A stretch of 64,000 bases of DNA, taken from the NCBI GenBank assembly GCA_025024175.1, contig QCXZ01000064.1, positions 52,845,325-52,909,324 on the forward strand. Direction: 5' to 3'. Of this stretch, positions 12,252 to 23,199 are shown one piece after another. The translations under genes were made by a program, and so were the position numbers. Origin of the DNA: Rhyzopertha dominica. Lineage: Eukaryota > Arthropoda > Insecta > Coleoptera > Bostrichidae. The notes beneath the pieces were generated by a model that had not been told where the DNA came from, searched no databases, and worked only from the letters and a program-made list of their open reading frames with translations. The first letter of the stretch is position 1, and each line of letters starts with the position of its first letter.

Positions 12252-12787
12252 TCAATATTTAGTCGCATAACCCTTTACAGCAATCACAGCAGCACAGCGA
12301 AGTCGAGCAAACATAATTTTCTTGAGAGGAATTTTCTTCTATTCCGCCTCCAGCGCTGCCATCAAGTCGTCCGCTTTCTTAAATTTTCGGACGCGGACGC
12401 GCCTTCCTAGCTCTTCCCACCAGTGCTCGATTGGATTGAGGTCCGGCGACTGTGCTGGGCACTGAACATTTTCTCGGTGGCGTGCGGAAGCATAACCTTT
12501 TCCAATATCAAACGATATTGGTTGGCGTTCATCTTGCTGTCCACACATCTCAGCAGACCGACCAAGTTGAAGCGGCCTAAAAAATATACTATAGCATAGT
12601 GCACATTTTCAGAAATTTCTAGAGAAGATTACCCCAAATCATTACGTTTCTACCACCGTGCTTGATAAGGCTGGTCGAAGCATTTTACGTCCGGCCGGCG
12701 CACGAATCGAATGCCGCCCGAAGATACCAAATTAAATTTACTCTCATGCGACCACAAGAATTCGACCATCCGAACCGGTTCGAAAAT
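12252..12787 (-). pseudogene. Tc1-like transposase C-terminal half, left arm
   Basis: Reading leftward from the central spacer: FLWSHESKFNLVSSGGIRF, where the first catalytic Asp of the usual WSDESKF is His; a short intron-like gap (12632 down to 12577, GTAATC...TTTTAG, 56 nt) splits the W-G codons of the HGGGNVM-WGxFS block; then MNANQYRLILEKVMLPHATEK. It then jumps directly to AQSPDLNPIEHWWEELGRR, so the segment that carries the second Asp (QQDN-type motif) is missing. The third residue, Glu of NPIEH, is kept. A TAG follows LEAE and the frame ends near 12252. It is inactive by three independent lesions, two of which are shared with the right arm. Confidence 0.85.
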
Positions 12788-13321
12788 CTTGTGGTCGGAT
12801 GTAAGTAAATTTAATTTGGTATCTTCGGACGGCATTCGGTACATGCGCCAGCCGGTCGGAAAACGCTTCGAACACCGTTATAAAGTCTCCACTATCAAGC
12901 ACGGTGGTGGAAACGTAATGATTCGATGGTAATCTTTCCTAAAAATTTTTGTAGAGTGTGAACTATGCTATAGTGTATCTTTCAGGCTGCTTCAGCCTTG
13001 GTCGGTCCGCTGTGACGTGTGGACGGCAAGATGAACGCCAACCAATATCGGAAGATATTGGAAAAGTTTATGCTTCCGCACGCCACCAAAAAATGTCAGT
13101 GTCCAGCACAGTCGCCGGACCTCAATCCGATCGAGCACTTGTGGGAAGAGCTTGAAAAGCGCGTCCGCGTCTGAAAATTTAAGAAAGCGGACGACTTGAT
13201 GGCACCGCTGGAGGCGGAATAGAAGGAAATTCTCCTCAAGAAAATCATCAGTTTGGTCGACTCCGTGCCGTCCCGTTGTGCTGCAGTGATTGCCGTAAAG
13301 AGTTTTGCGACTAAATATTAA
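12772..13321 (+). pseudogene. Tc1-like transposase C-terminal half, right arm
   Basis: Rightward mirror of the left-arm frame: KILWSDVSKFNLVSSDGIRY (first Asp present), KHGGGNVMI, an intron-like segment 12929-12985 (GTAATC...TTTCAG, 57 nt) whose donor side has shifted by one base relative to the left arm, then GCFSL, MLPHATKK, and AQSPDLNPIEHLWEELEKR. The block with the second catalytic Asp is deleted at the same place as in the left arm. In-frame stops follow RVRV (TGA) and LEAE (TAG); the LEAE stop is shared with the left arm. The frame closes at TAA 13319-13321. Confidence 0.85.
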
Positions 13322-13617
13322 TCCATAGTTGTGTCAGTTAAATGTTAATTTTGTGGTTCTCTAAATAAATTTTGTTTTACTATAAATTTGTGAAAGTGTC
13401 CGTTTTTTTGCACCGTTAGATTTTGATATGCATTGAAACGTGATACCATAACTTTTCATGTACTTAAAAAATCTCAACGATATTTATTGGAAATGTCAAC
13501 AAGAAAATGAGAATCAAACAGTAAAAAAACCCCGTGTCAATTGGTAACTTCATTCACGAGTTATCGACGTTCAAAGAAAAATCACTCGGTGTCCGGTTTT
13601 TTTTGCACGCTACTGTA

Positions 13618-16495
13618 GATTGGCAAGGCCGCGGTTAAATNTTAGTCAACATGTATGGANACTGTATNTAAGTTGTGCCTACTAATAGATCAGTAAAGTA
13701 TACTTCTATTTGAAAAATAAAGTTGTGTACCCACCTAAATGTGGAACAACCTGTATATTTTGTTAATACAATAAATTNACTGTAAAATGGATAAATTGTA
13801 NTCTGTAGTTTTATTTTCTTGTTTGTGNTGTGTGGAGCAGGGAGATTTTTTTATCATATTTTCTTTTCCCCTAACTTAGAAGGTAGTGTTTAGAGACAAG
13901 AAAGTGATTTTAAATAGAAAAGGATAATAAAAAAGTTAAGCTAATCAATAATTTTAATACAATCTTGTCTAACTCAGCCCCTCTGTATTTAGTTCAACGC
14001 ATAAACATATCAAAAAATTGGAGCAGTGGCTTTAAAATTAGCATCTCTGGGCGTAAAATCGTTTTACATGTAATAGCATGGGCAGGAACGGGTTACCCTA
14101 CACCCTTAAGGAAGTAGTTTTGAATAAACGCAATTGAAACAGAACGGAATAATCGTGACATTATCTTGGTACCGTGATACAGAACATACGTTTAGTGTTC
14201 TTCCCGTCGCTTAATATTCCATTCAACCGAGACTCCATACACTATGCCAGATAATAGAAAAGTCCTCACTTTTTCAAGTAAGGTAGAGGTATTTAAAAAA
14301 TCTAGTATAGCGAGTCGGACTGTCTTTGAAACCGCTTGCTTGAATAAAATGAAAGCACCACGTTTGCGGATAAACACCGCAGAAGTCTGCTTCAACCAAA
14401 GTTTACCGTTGCTATCTAAGCCCATAAAGAACGCAGAGCTTAATACGTTTAAAAATTATCTCCCACAGTTGGTGCAAGAAAAATCCCACTTAATTTAAAA
14501 TGAAATATCTCTACAGCATCTCGGACGGGACGACAATGGTTACATTTATTAACCTGTTCGTCGTTCACCTACTTGCTTTATTTCCCAAAATGCCCCTCAG
14601 AAGTGTATTAAGGCCTCTTTGTACCTTTTGTGCTGTGATGTTTAGCGGGCCGCAGAGAGCCAGTATAGAGTGAGCGCTTATCGCTCCTTGATGAATGCAC
14701 CTCAGGTGCACTGGACCGGCGACCGTTGCTTCGACAAAACGCCTTCGCTGGCTCGCAATTTTGATTCATGTCGCTGGGAATTTTCTCACTTATTTGAGCA
14801 GATTACAGATAATGCTGAATGCAAAGTTATGAGAGCGGAATTGCAATAGTTCACGGACCCCTCTTCTCGCTGAATACTTCGGATTCTAGGTCGTTTCAAT
14901 TTGCTCCGGGATGATAGCAAAGCGGTCATAAGGGTTCTCTTACCGAAAAATGGGAACGGCCTTAATCTAGGGATTTATATACAGTATGCTGATAATTCAT
15001 AACTGCGTTATGTAATGTTTCAAAGAATACTCGAGCACGTCAATTTTATTTTCAAATAGCCAACCTGTGATGTAAGATTTGATGTATGACGTCATCTGCT
15101 GTTGAACGGTGATGTTATCATGTGTTTTTTCAAATGACAACTCCAATATTTTCTTATTGATTTGCCATAGAACTGCTTATTACTTATATGATGATGTAAA
15201 AACACTGTATAGCATTCACAAAAGCTCCTAGAGCTTGACTTTAAATGCGCACTATACCGAATTTTGTCTTTGTTGAATGTATAATTACATAGGCAGACCT
15301 AAAAACATCCTTATTTAGAATAGTTCGCAAAATTGCCACGCCTAACGCAGTGTGTCATTTTTACTGTTTTACTATTTAGTTTCGGCCAAATTATTTTTGC
15401 AACAAGCATAATTTATGGCCATTCTGTCCTTTTTGATCATGTTTGCGTATTATTGATTCTATTTAAAATGTTTCGGTCGTTATTGCAGAATATGAACCTA
15501 CATAAAAAGTAATAGACTAGTTTTTATTGCATTTTTTTCCAAATCGTTTAAACAAACGTAAAAAATGGTATAGTTTAAATATTTTAAAGTGTGACGTAGG
15601 TTGACCATGCCGCTTGTGATTGGCAGCAGCTGTGTGTTGTTGCCACGTTGCCAGCACAGGATAATGGGCCTATTGCCCACTTTTTCTTATTGCAGAATAT
15701 ATTAAATTATAATATTAACTTGTAGCGGATATATCGCAAACAGAATTCATTTTATGACAGCCGCTGGATAAGTCCATATTTCAAGTGATATTAAAGCTGG
15801 AAGTATTAACTTATTAAGTAGGTAAACTCGTTTAAACTTGAGTTATTGCGTGTATAGCTGCCATTACATCATTTTATTCAAGTCGCAAGCTTTAAATAGC
15901 AAATTCGCCTAATTTGCGTAAAATCGAATGATCTGGCCACACGAGTTTCCATTCATGTAAAATTCCTCAATAATGTGTAAGTCAATTTTTGGTAAAATTG
16001 TCCGAAGGTCCCTTTACATAATCTTGATCCATCATTGCACAGTCTATGTTTGAACAACAACGTACCAAGTAAATAAAAACAAAACTTTAGCGCGTCCTCC
16101 GTTCTCAAACCAAAACGTAAACAAAGGCACAGAACATACGCGTGTTCAACAGCGACAAAGGTGTCAAGTATGCAACAGGGCATCCGGCGCATCGGCGCAA
16201 TAGCGGAGTGCGTCTCCAGGAACGGTGACGTATCACGAAATATTTGAATTTGGCGGAAAACCTTTAAAGGTAAAAATAAGACACTAAAACATTACAAATA
16301 TTTTTTATATTGCCAGCTTCTAACTCCATTAGGTCCAGGCAAAGTCGCACATGTGTTATAATAACGATCTACTGAACTATCTACTGTAAACGGCAACAAT
16401 CCCATTGAGTGCACGTCCAAAACATCCTTGAGTGTATAAAACCAGTGACCTCTTGTTTTCTTGCAGTGGCAGAAATAATGTTGTAAGTGGTAGCA
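13618..16495. other. Unassigned sequence, partly GC-richer
   Basis: N positions cluster at 13640-13830. Open frames on both strands at 14192-14498 resemble no known family. About 14600-14900 is GC-richer and non-repetitive, with no coding pattern I can defend. The rest is AT-rich without recognisable elements. Confidence 0.45.
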
Positions 16496-16499
16496 GAGA

Positions 16500-17213
16500 C
16501 ACGTAAGGATTCCTCTTCGTAACTGGAACAAGAACCATGAAGCGGTGTCCTGTGCCCTGCAGACAGCTAGGCACGAAACAACTGGCTACATCCTGTACTG
16601 TGATAATTTTGGTAGAGAAGATACAATTCCCAGCATCGATTTGACGAATTTGCACAAGGTTCTAGCGTTGATGATTTTCCGAACGAGATCGAGGAACGAC
16701 AAAAGGGCTTTGAGAAGATGTTTGCAGACATAGAGCGAAAGGTCAGGCTTGCTTCCGAGCGAAGCCGTGAAGCTTACAACTTGTGACGCCGTCAGCTACA
16801 TTACGCCATTGGTGACCGGGTCAGGAGAAGAAGCAAGTATCCTTCTGATGCTGTTCGTCCGTTTAGTGTTTCTTGAGCTCCTAAGTTTGTTGGAACTTTT
16901 CGATTTCGTAGGAAAAAAGGAGCTTAAACGTATGAATTAGAATGAAAATGGTATCTCTAAGGTAAACTGGCATTTTCAAGGCTTTAAGCCTTGTGGTCAA
17001 GCGAATGAAAGCTTGGGATAATATTTGTTGAACCTGGACAATTATGACGACGTTAGCATTCTTATGGTTTTTTCTTCTTTCTATTTTGGTACTCGAATTC
17101 TCGTGCTGTTGATATTTCTACAAATTTATGTGTAGTGTTTATTGTGTGCGTTGTAGAAATGTTATTTAGTCGCCGAACTCTTTTAGATCTCTTCGACTTT
17201 GGAAGAAAGGGGG
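16500..17213 (+). pseudogene. Ty3/gypsy pol 3' end (integrase C-terminal region) with polypurine tract
   Basis: Frame one (about 16500-16659) reads IPLRNWNKNHEAVSCALQTA then RHETTGYILYCDNFGRE, the end of a gypsy integrase core (canonical form: ...A-L-x-T-A-x-H-E-T-T-G-x-x-P-x-x-x-x-F-G-R-E). After a one-base shift, frame two (16661-16920) reads ADIERKVRLASERSREAYNL, a TGA, RRQLHYAIGDRVRRRSKYP, a further TGA, and APKFVGTFRF. These match the basic linker and GPY/F-like C-terminal module, with the usual GDxVW Trp changed to Arg. A purine run, GGAAGAAAGGGGG, at 17201-17213 is a good polypurine tract candidate, placing the 3' LTR just downstream. The 5' part of pol, protease and gag are absent. 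Confidence 0.75.
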
Positions 17214-18363
17214 ATTATAACAATTAAAATTTTCGTTGTATTTAACGTTAGAAAGGGATGCAGTGGTTCATCAGTTAACATCGTTGCCTCTAGTTATACT
17301 TGGTTACCTCCTTGTAGGCGCGTTTTCTGTCCGTCAGCCGTTTAACATTTCTTGTGAAGCGTTTTTTTCTCGAATTGCACTTTTATCGAGCGGAAAGTAC
17401 TTCACTTTTTCATCTCACACGCAGAGGTTTCGTCTAATTTGGCATATCGATCAATCGGTCGTTCACTGTATTTACGATATACTACCTAGAGTAAAAAGAC
17501 AATGTTCATTTTGTGCTAATGTTGTAAATAATTAAATTGCATTAGTAAAACGCAAGTTATTGACAGAAATGCGTAGGGTACTGCAAATAACAAAAATGAT
17601 TATCTAAAAAGGCAAAATAATTACAACCGACTTTAAGTATTGATGATTTTGAAATTACTTTCAATAAAGAAAGTAGTAAAAGACCATTTGAATTGTTACA
17701 AGCGCATAAATTCGCACTGCTTTATATCCTTGGGCGATGTTAAATTTTCAACAATAGTAAAAGAGCAACTTGTGTTAGAATAAGCGGATATTCTGTGTAT
17801 GTTATAAGACATGGAGTGCTGCAAAGCTGACGATCCATAATATATATAGTGACTGTACGTTCATTAGTCTTCCTACACCGCCAAGGCCTATAACAATTTG
17901 CTCTGTGTATTATAAGAGAAGCTCCAGGGTAAGCATCAGTAGTGGCTTATACAAGTGAAATTATTTGCGCGTGAGCGTTTACAAATGAGCGATAAAACTC
18001 GGCACCGCAGCAAAACCGCCTCGTGTTATTACACATAATGTAGCTTAGCATAATCTCCTCGGTACAGGCGAGACGTCAAAACATCCCCGCAGCTGTTTAG
18101 CGTCTGGGTAATTTGAGGACAATTTCCTCATGGAATCTTATATGTCACTATGGAAAGGGAAGGTATATTTTTTATTATGTTGGATGCCTTCATTCTACTC
18201 GCTTTGGCTGCATTATCAAGCTATGATGCAGTACTCGCGGTTAAAATTAAGAGGGGCGTTTACCTAGAGCGAATCGGGTCATTTTAAGCACCTACCGTTT
18301 TATATTTTACCGAGTTATTCGAAACTTTTTCGAAGTAAAATTTCGGCATGGCAATGACAAAAG

Positions 18364-18523
18364 ATGTAGCTGCAACGTAGAGTTCGAGTTTTTTCTGAAT
18401 TTGGTACGGTAATGTAAATATTTGTTGTTATATTTTTGCTTAAAAATGCATATTTTTGGCGAGCTATTTCTCGAAAACTAAGGCACATAAACGAAAAATT
18501 CGAACTCCACGTTGTAGCTACAT
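18364..18523. repeat. Imperfect inverted repeat, foldback/MITE-like
   Basis: ATGTAGCTGCAACGTAGAGT at 18364 is mirrored by the reverse complement of ACTCCACGTTGTAGCTACAT ending at 18523, with similarity extending outward into CAAAAG/CTTTTG-type sequence. The spacer of about 100 bp holds text typical of degraded insect MITEs (strings such as CTCGAAAACTAAGGC). No target duplication was resolved. Confidence 0.5.
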
Positions 18524-18937
18524 ATTCCTTTGTACACTACCAAAAACATGAGCACGACAAATGAGTAAAAACATTTAAAAAATCTAAAACCGCAAACCCT
18601 TTCGCACGAGTCCGTCACGAGAGCAGAATGCGAATGCCCATCCCCACCAGGTCCGTCGCATGATATCCAGTGAACAGTGAGGCTAAGATACAATCCTGTC
18701 GGGAATGATCGAGCGGTATACGATCTATTCCGATATGACTGGATTTCTAAGATTGTATGTCTAATTAGTAATTACACGGGACAAGTTTAATATTAAAAGC
18801 TCTTTCACATTAATTTGCTGTCTGCCGAAGCAATGGGGAGGCGGAAGGAAAATTATTATAAAAGTTCCTCCAGAAATCATAGTCGACCTGCAAATACAAT
18901 GAAATGTTTATATAGTTCATATTTACAGAAATAAATG

Positions 18938-18961
18938 GGTTATTCAATATTTTGAATAACC
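18938..18961. repeat. Perfect 10-bp palindromic hairpin
   Basis: GGTTATTCAA, a 4-base TATT loop, and TTGAATAACC form a perfect stem. It stands alone; it could be a transposon end or chance in AT-rich DNA. Confidence 0.5.
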
Positions 18962-21900
18962 TGGTATAATATCATGGTTACTTTTTTATGCACACCCTAC
19001 AGTCAGCACTTTTACGAATATTAGTTTAGTCCGTCTGTTGCTCGTACGATCTTTGCGTGATGTCAACCTATCGGCTACCCTCTTACGTCCCATGTCCCGC
19101 TGGTAATATGGGTTGCATAGTTTACATTTCTGCCCGATCGCTCAAGTAAATGCCCCTCTTAAGTTTCCCGCGCCCGAACAGTTGATCGTTAGTGAGTCGC
19201 TGTTATATCGCGTTGACGGTGAGGTACCTAGAGCGTATTTCGTTGAGATGTGATGTACATGAAGAGGCTTTGCGATGCGGTAAAATACAGTGGTTTAGAA
19301 ATAAAACAACACAATTTTCATATAGAAACAAAGAACAAAACAGCCAAACAACGCCGGTACACACTATGCCATTGTCGGGACAAAATGTGTGCTAGCGAAC
19401 CATAAATGAACAAAAACAGATCTCTGTGCAACCTTATGGCTATGTACATCTCGATGAAATACGCAAAGTGGAGTTCCTCGCTAGATTTTAAAGTATTTGA
19501 ATATGAGCGACGTGTGCGATTATTTGAAAGCTTTACCGAGGTTTAGAAGTTTTACAGAAGGTATTTAGTGTTTACATACGTTTAACAATATTTACGCTTG
19601 CGTCGATTGTTCTTTAAGTGATGCGATCATTTGATTAGAGGCATATAGAAAAAATGATAATCTAGTGACACTCTTTGTGTTATTATGATTGTCAGCAGAT
19701 CCTCAGGAGTTCTCAATCACACACAATTCACAATCTAAAGACAACACAACATGGCAATTTTTTCACATGCACTTGCAACGCAGGACTTGGAGGAATATCC
19801 ATGTACATTACGCCTGCATTGCTGTCTTGTAATGGGTTATTTTAAAAAGTTCTTATTACAATATAGTATTACTCCTGCAATATCAAGAGCAAAACCCTTT
19901 TGAATTGCTCTTTTTTACTATATTTTGTACGGTAATTATATTAATACGATTCACGAAACTAACTACAATTCCACAAAAAGAAGGTGATATTATACATTAC
20001 AAACATTTAAGAAACCTGTAAAACACGACCAAAGACGTGCGTGCCATCAAGCTACGTACGCTCATTTAGAGCAGTTGTCAAAAACAACGCTAGGGTACGT
20101 GCTGTTTAACCAGGATCCCGAATAGTCAATTACAATATTGATGACGTCTATATTTTATATCCATTCTAAACTAATACATATTAAAGTGTTAAACAATGCT
20201 CTGTTTTCATTAAAAGAACAATTTTTACATAGAAATATTTCACAAACAAACAACTAATTAATTATTATGAATTATTATTATTGAAAGCATTAATGAACAT
20301 TATGGAGTTAACAAAAATATTTTTCTCCTCCTGCTATCGTAGAAGCAATTGTTGGTAAGCACTGTTAACGAGAAATAGGTAGCTTATTTACTTCCCTAGG
20401 AAAGTAAGTAAATATATTTTCTAATTCAACTCAAAAACAGCTTTCTTTTATATGTATAACACAGTTTTGAAAGGTGTATTGTAGGAACTCGATTTCTAGT
20501 GATCTTTCAAAGCTTTTTTTGAAAGCATTGTTGATATTTTCGTTATCAGAAGTCTGCATGATTCATTAATAGCAGTTGCGGCACTTGAAATTTCTGATGC
20601 TGTGCTAGTATTTTGTCTTTTAAAATGAATTATACATTACCCTAACGGACTGCACGGTGTCTTCTCTAAAAGTACCGGCATTTTTGCAACGCTAGCTAGA
20701 TAGGTGGTACTGATGGCTGTCAGTCGTAACAGTATTCTGAATTATTAATCTGTTAAGTCTTTTAAGGTTTCTAATAATGATCCCACTTAATATAATATAA
20801 GAACACTGCTTTCAAGAATTAGTACTACCGTACTAGATAACTGAATGTAAAAGAAGGGAATCTTTACAAAAGCCTAACGATATTTATGTTACTTTTGTTT
20901 ACAACCTTTTTTGTTCATAAAAATTGTAGTTTTCAAATGCGCATTGCCGATTACCAGCAAAATGCGGTATAACACATGTCCAAAGATAGTGTTTATACCC
21001 CAGTAAACATTGTAAGTCGCGGGACAGATACATACAAGAAATATTACGTGGTTTCACTGGATTAAGCTCGGCTTAAAAGGGCTTACGTTAATAAGAAAGA
21101 AAGATTACTCAAAACAAATGAACACATAGGTACACGGAACAATATGCATATAAGAATCCATAAAAAGGCGCGCTACTTTTATGGGGTTCATTGGAACCAT
21201 AACAGTGAATCGTGCTGAAATACAGCACTCCGCTTTTTAAAAGTTCGTTTTGTCATAGCGATAGCGCTAGTATCGGGGTGCTGNTTTTATTTGATGTTAG
21301 TTTAGGATGAGCAAACAAGTAAGCATCGCGGAGGAAAACAAGAGTTAAAAACCTATACATTTTCCGAACGCTTTCATTGTGATACACGTGAATAGAGACG
21401 CTGCTCCCATTCGCCGCGACATAGAACAACATCAACAAAGGTTTCGGCTGACTGAGAAAGCAAAGGTTGTGTGCACATATCGTTTTATTAAAAATGGAAT
21501 TCGCGTCTGCCATTCGATCAGTTGGAAAAAGGAAATAAAGCTCTTTCAATTTGTCTCGTCTCCCCCGCCATATACGAAATTCATGGGATTGCGGGCCACC
21601 GAGGAGGCGGTGGTGTTCAATTTTAAAATATGAATTTCTCATGAGTGGCTNTCAAGTTTCGGCTATAACCGGCTGGATTATACAAGAAATTTAAGTTAGC
21701 ACAACGACGGTTCCATTGTGTATCCGGAAGTTTGGAGCCATACGGGGAGTTCCAATTTTGTTCTGCATTCTCGGGGATTTGCTTTGTAACAGGATATTTA
21801 TGGAAAGCCAATAGGAAACGCCCACGATTTACAATGGATTGGCTGAAGTATCGTGCTTAAAGATTGGCATAAATCAAAATTATTCAGTAATTTATTACTA

Positions 21901-22439
21901 TATACATATGATGCCTAATAGTTTTACTATCATTTTGGTATTCTTTATTGGAATCGGAATCGACAATAACTAATAGAAGTGAAAGCTCCATGCAACACAA
22001 CTAGCGCTTGCAGTGGCTGCGAGGAAAACTATATGGTGCGAAACTAGAACCTTAGTGCTATTGTATTTTATGCAAAGTTAATTTTAGTGAACATTCTTAA
22101 CTTGCACTTGTTAGTGATTGTAACAGCAGCTACCATCAACAACAGTTTAGCTCATTTGGTAAATGGTGTTATAATGACAAACAGTTATTGAAAATTACAA
22201 ATGTTCGGTAAAATAAACTTTCATGAAAAGTTTTAAATTCTACTGAACTGAACCTCCAAATATAAAAAAAAAACAATGACACACAAATACCGCATTTTAT
22301 TGCTCTCAACAGTAGCAAAATGTACAAATACAAAGACTACAAAAAGTAATAACTGAACAAAAGTTTTATCAAATGTATCAATCTGGCTGCTTCGGTTTGC
22401 TTCCCCTTAGATCCGGGGCTGGCAGGGCACGCAATACGC

Positions 22440-23060
22440 TAGCGCAAGAAATGAATTTCGGATTCATATCTATTGTAAAGGTCATTTCCTAGGGTTCTAC
22501 AAAATTTCAGCTTCTTTGGTGGCGGAACGTTCTACTGTACGTTTACCAAAAAGAGAAACTATTTTCACTATCTATAATAATTACTTCAAATAACAAATAT
22601 CCAGCTATAAACTTCAGTTCTTCATTTTCCTCTCTTCTAATTTTTTCAAAAGACATTTCTGATTTTCGGATACGAATTCAACAGTATCGGGTTCTGCCTC
22701 TTGAATTGTAGATTCAGAAAAAATATTATCAATTTCAAAATNTCGAGTTTCGCCCAAATCATTGTTCGAAAGACGGTTCTTAAAAACGTTTTAAGGTTTT
22801 GCAACAAACATGGTTCGAAATGCGGCTCTTGTAATGTCTCTAGCAGAAATTTTTCAGTGCCGTTTTCAGTATTTTTATTCATAAAGANAATGGAATTTGA
22901 ATGTTTTCCTAAAACATAACAGTGCGGTCTATATTTTACATCCAGAGTCTTTNGATGTTCATTTNTTGCACCCATACCACGGATGTACGATACAAAATTC
23001 TCTAACATGTCTTGATTTCATCTGTCAGTCAGAATATACTCCAAGTTATAATGATTTTGG
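22440..23060 (-). pseudogene. P-element/THAP9-like transposase C-terminal relic
   Basis: Reading leftward from about 23060: LTDEIKT, LENFVSYIRGMGA, then LDVKYRPHCYVLGKHSNSI and NKNTENGTE, with N positions inside. This matches the C-terminal part of P-element transposases (canonical order: ...ENFFSxIRxxGG...HP.A..FKYRxRWYxLGKHS...NTE). A frameshift near 22790 leads to FEIDNIFSESTIQEAEPDTV, and a second shift to ENEELKFIAGYLLFE, which resembles the usual hydrophobic AGYxA motif that follows. The THAP domain, the GTP-binding insertion and the catalytic RNase H-like core are not present. It is a truncated relic carrying two frameshifts. The family assignment rests on several collinear motifs recalled from memory. 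Confidence 0.72.
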
Positions 23061-23158
23061 ACGTATTGATACATTTAAGTTTGAGCAAGAATGCTAGGTA
23101 AAATTCCTTTCTTGAAAGGTATCTTGTCTTGTGATTTGCNACAGTCATATTTGCAGCA

Positions 23159-23160
<2 letters not shown>

Positions 23161-23196
<36 letters not shown>
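23161..23196. repeat. (AAT)12 microsatellite
   Basis: Twelve uninterrupted AAT units, 36 bp. Confidence 0.98.
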
Positions 23197-23197
<1 letters not shown>

Positions 23198-23199
23198 TA

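Larger units (their letters stand above)
11933..13615. mobile_element. Palindromic Tc1-like element built of two inverted 3' halves
   Basis: The element starts CAGTAGCGTGCAAAAAAAA at 11933, ends with the inverted equivalent at 13615, and is flanked by TA (11931-11932 and 13616-13617), the Tc1/mariner target. It is one long inverted repeat: left arm 11933-12758 (826 bp), right arm 12788-13615 (828 bp), spacer 29 bp containing CGAACCGGTTCG. Each arm encodes the same C-terminal transposase half, facing away from the centre. Within each arm the end motif CGTGCAAAAAAAA-x-CGGACACT recurs (11940 and 12156 on the left; about 13395 and 13588 on the right), an IR/DR arrangement as in Sleeping Beauty-type elements. 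No N-terminal DNA-binding domain is present, so movement would need a transposase in trans. Confidence 0.92.
17215..22435. other. Possible 3' LTR followed by unassigned sequence
   Basis: The first few hundred bases (to about 17550, including an open 99-codon frame at 17236) may be the 3' LTR of the gypsy relic, but no second LTR exists for comparison. Beyond that the stretch is AT-rich, with two small inverted repeats annotated separately. Opposed open frames at 21253-21642 are unrecognised. No RNA gene was found. Confidence 0.4.

Noticed and set aside
17236..17535. 99-codon open frame downstream of the gypsy relic
   Set aside because: Its position after the polypurine tract makes LTR sequence more likely than a gene; no domain recognised.
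21253..21642. 129-codon minus frame opposed by an 84-codon plus frame
   Set aside because: No recognisable domain on either strand, one N inside, no splice or element context. Likely chance openness in a less AT-rich patch.
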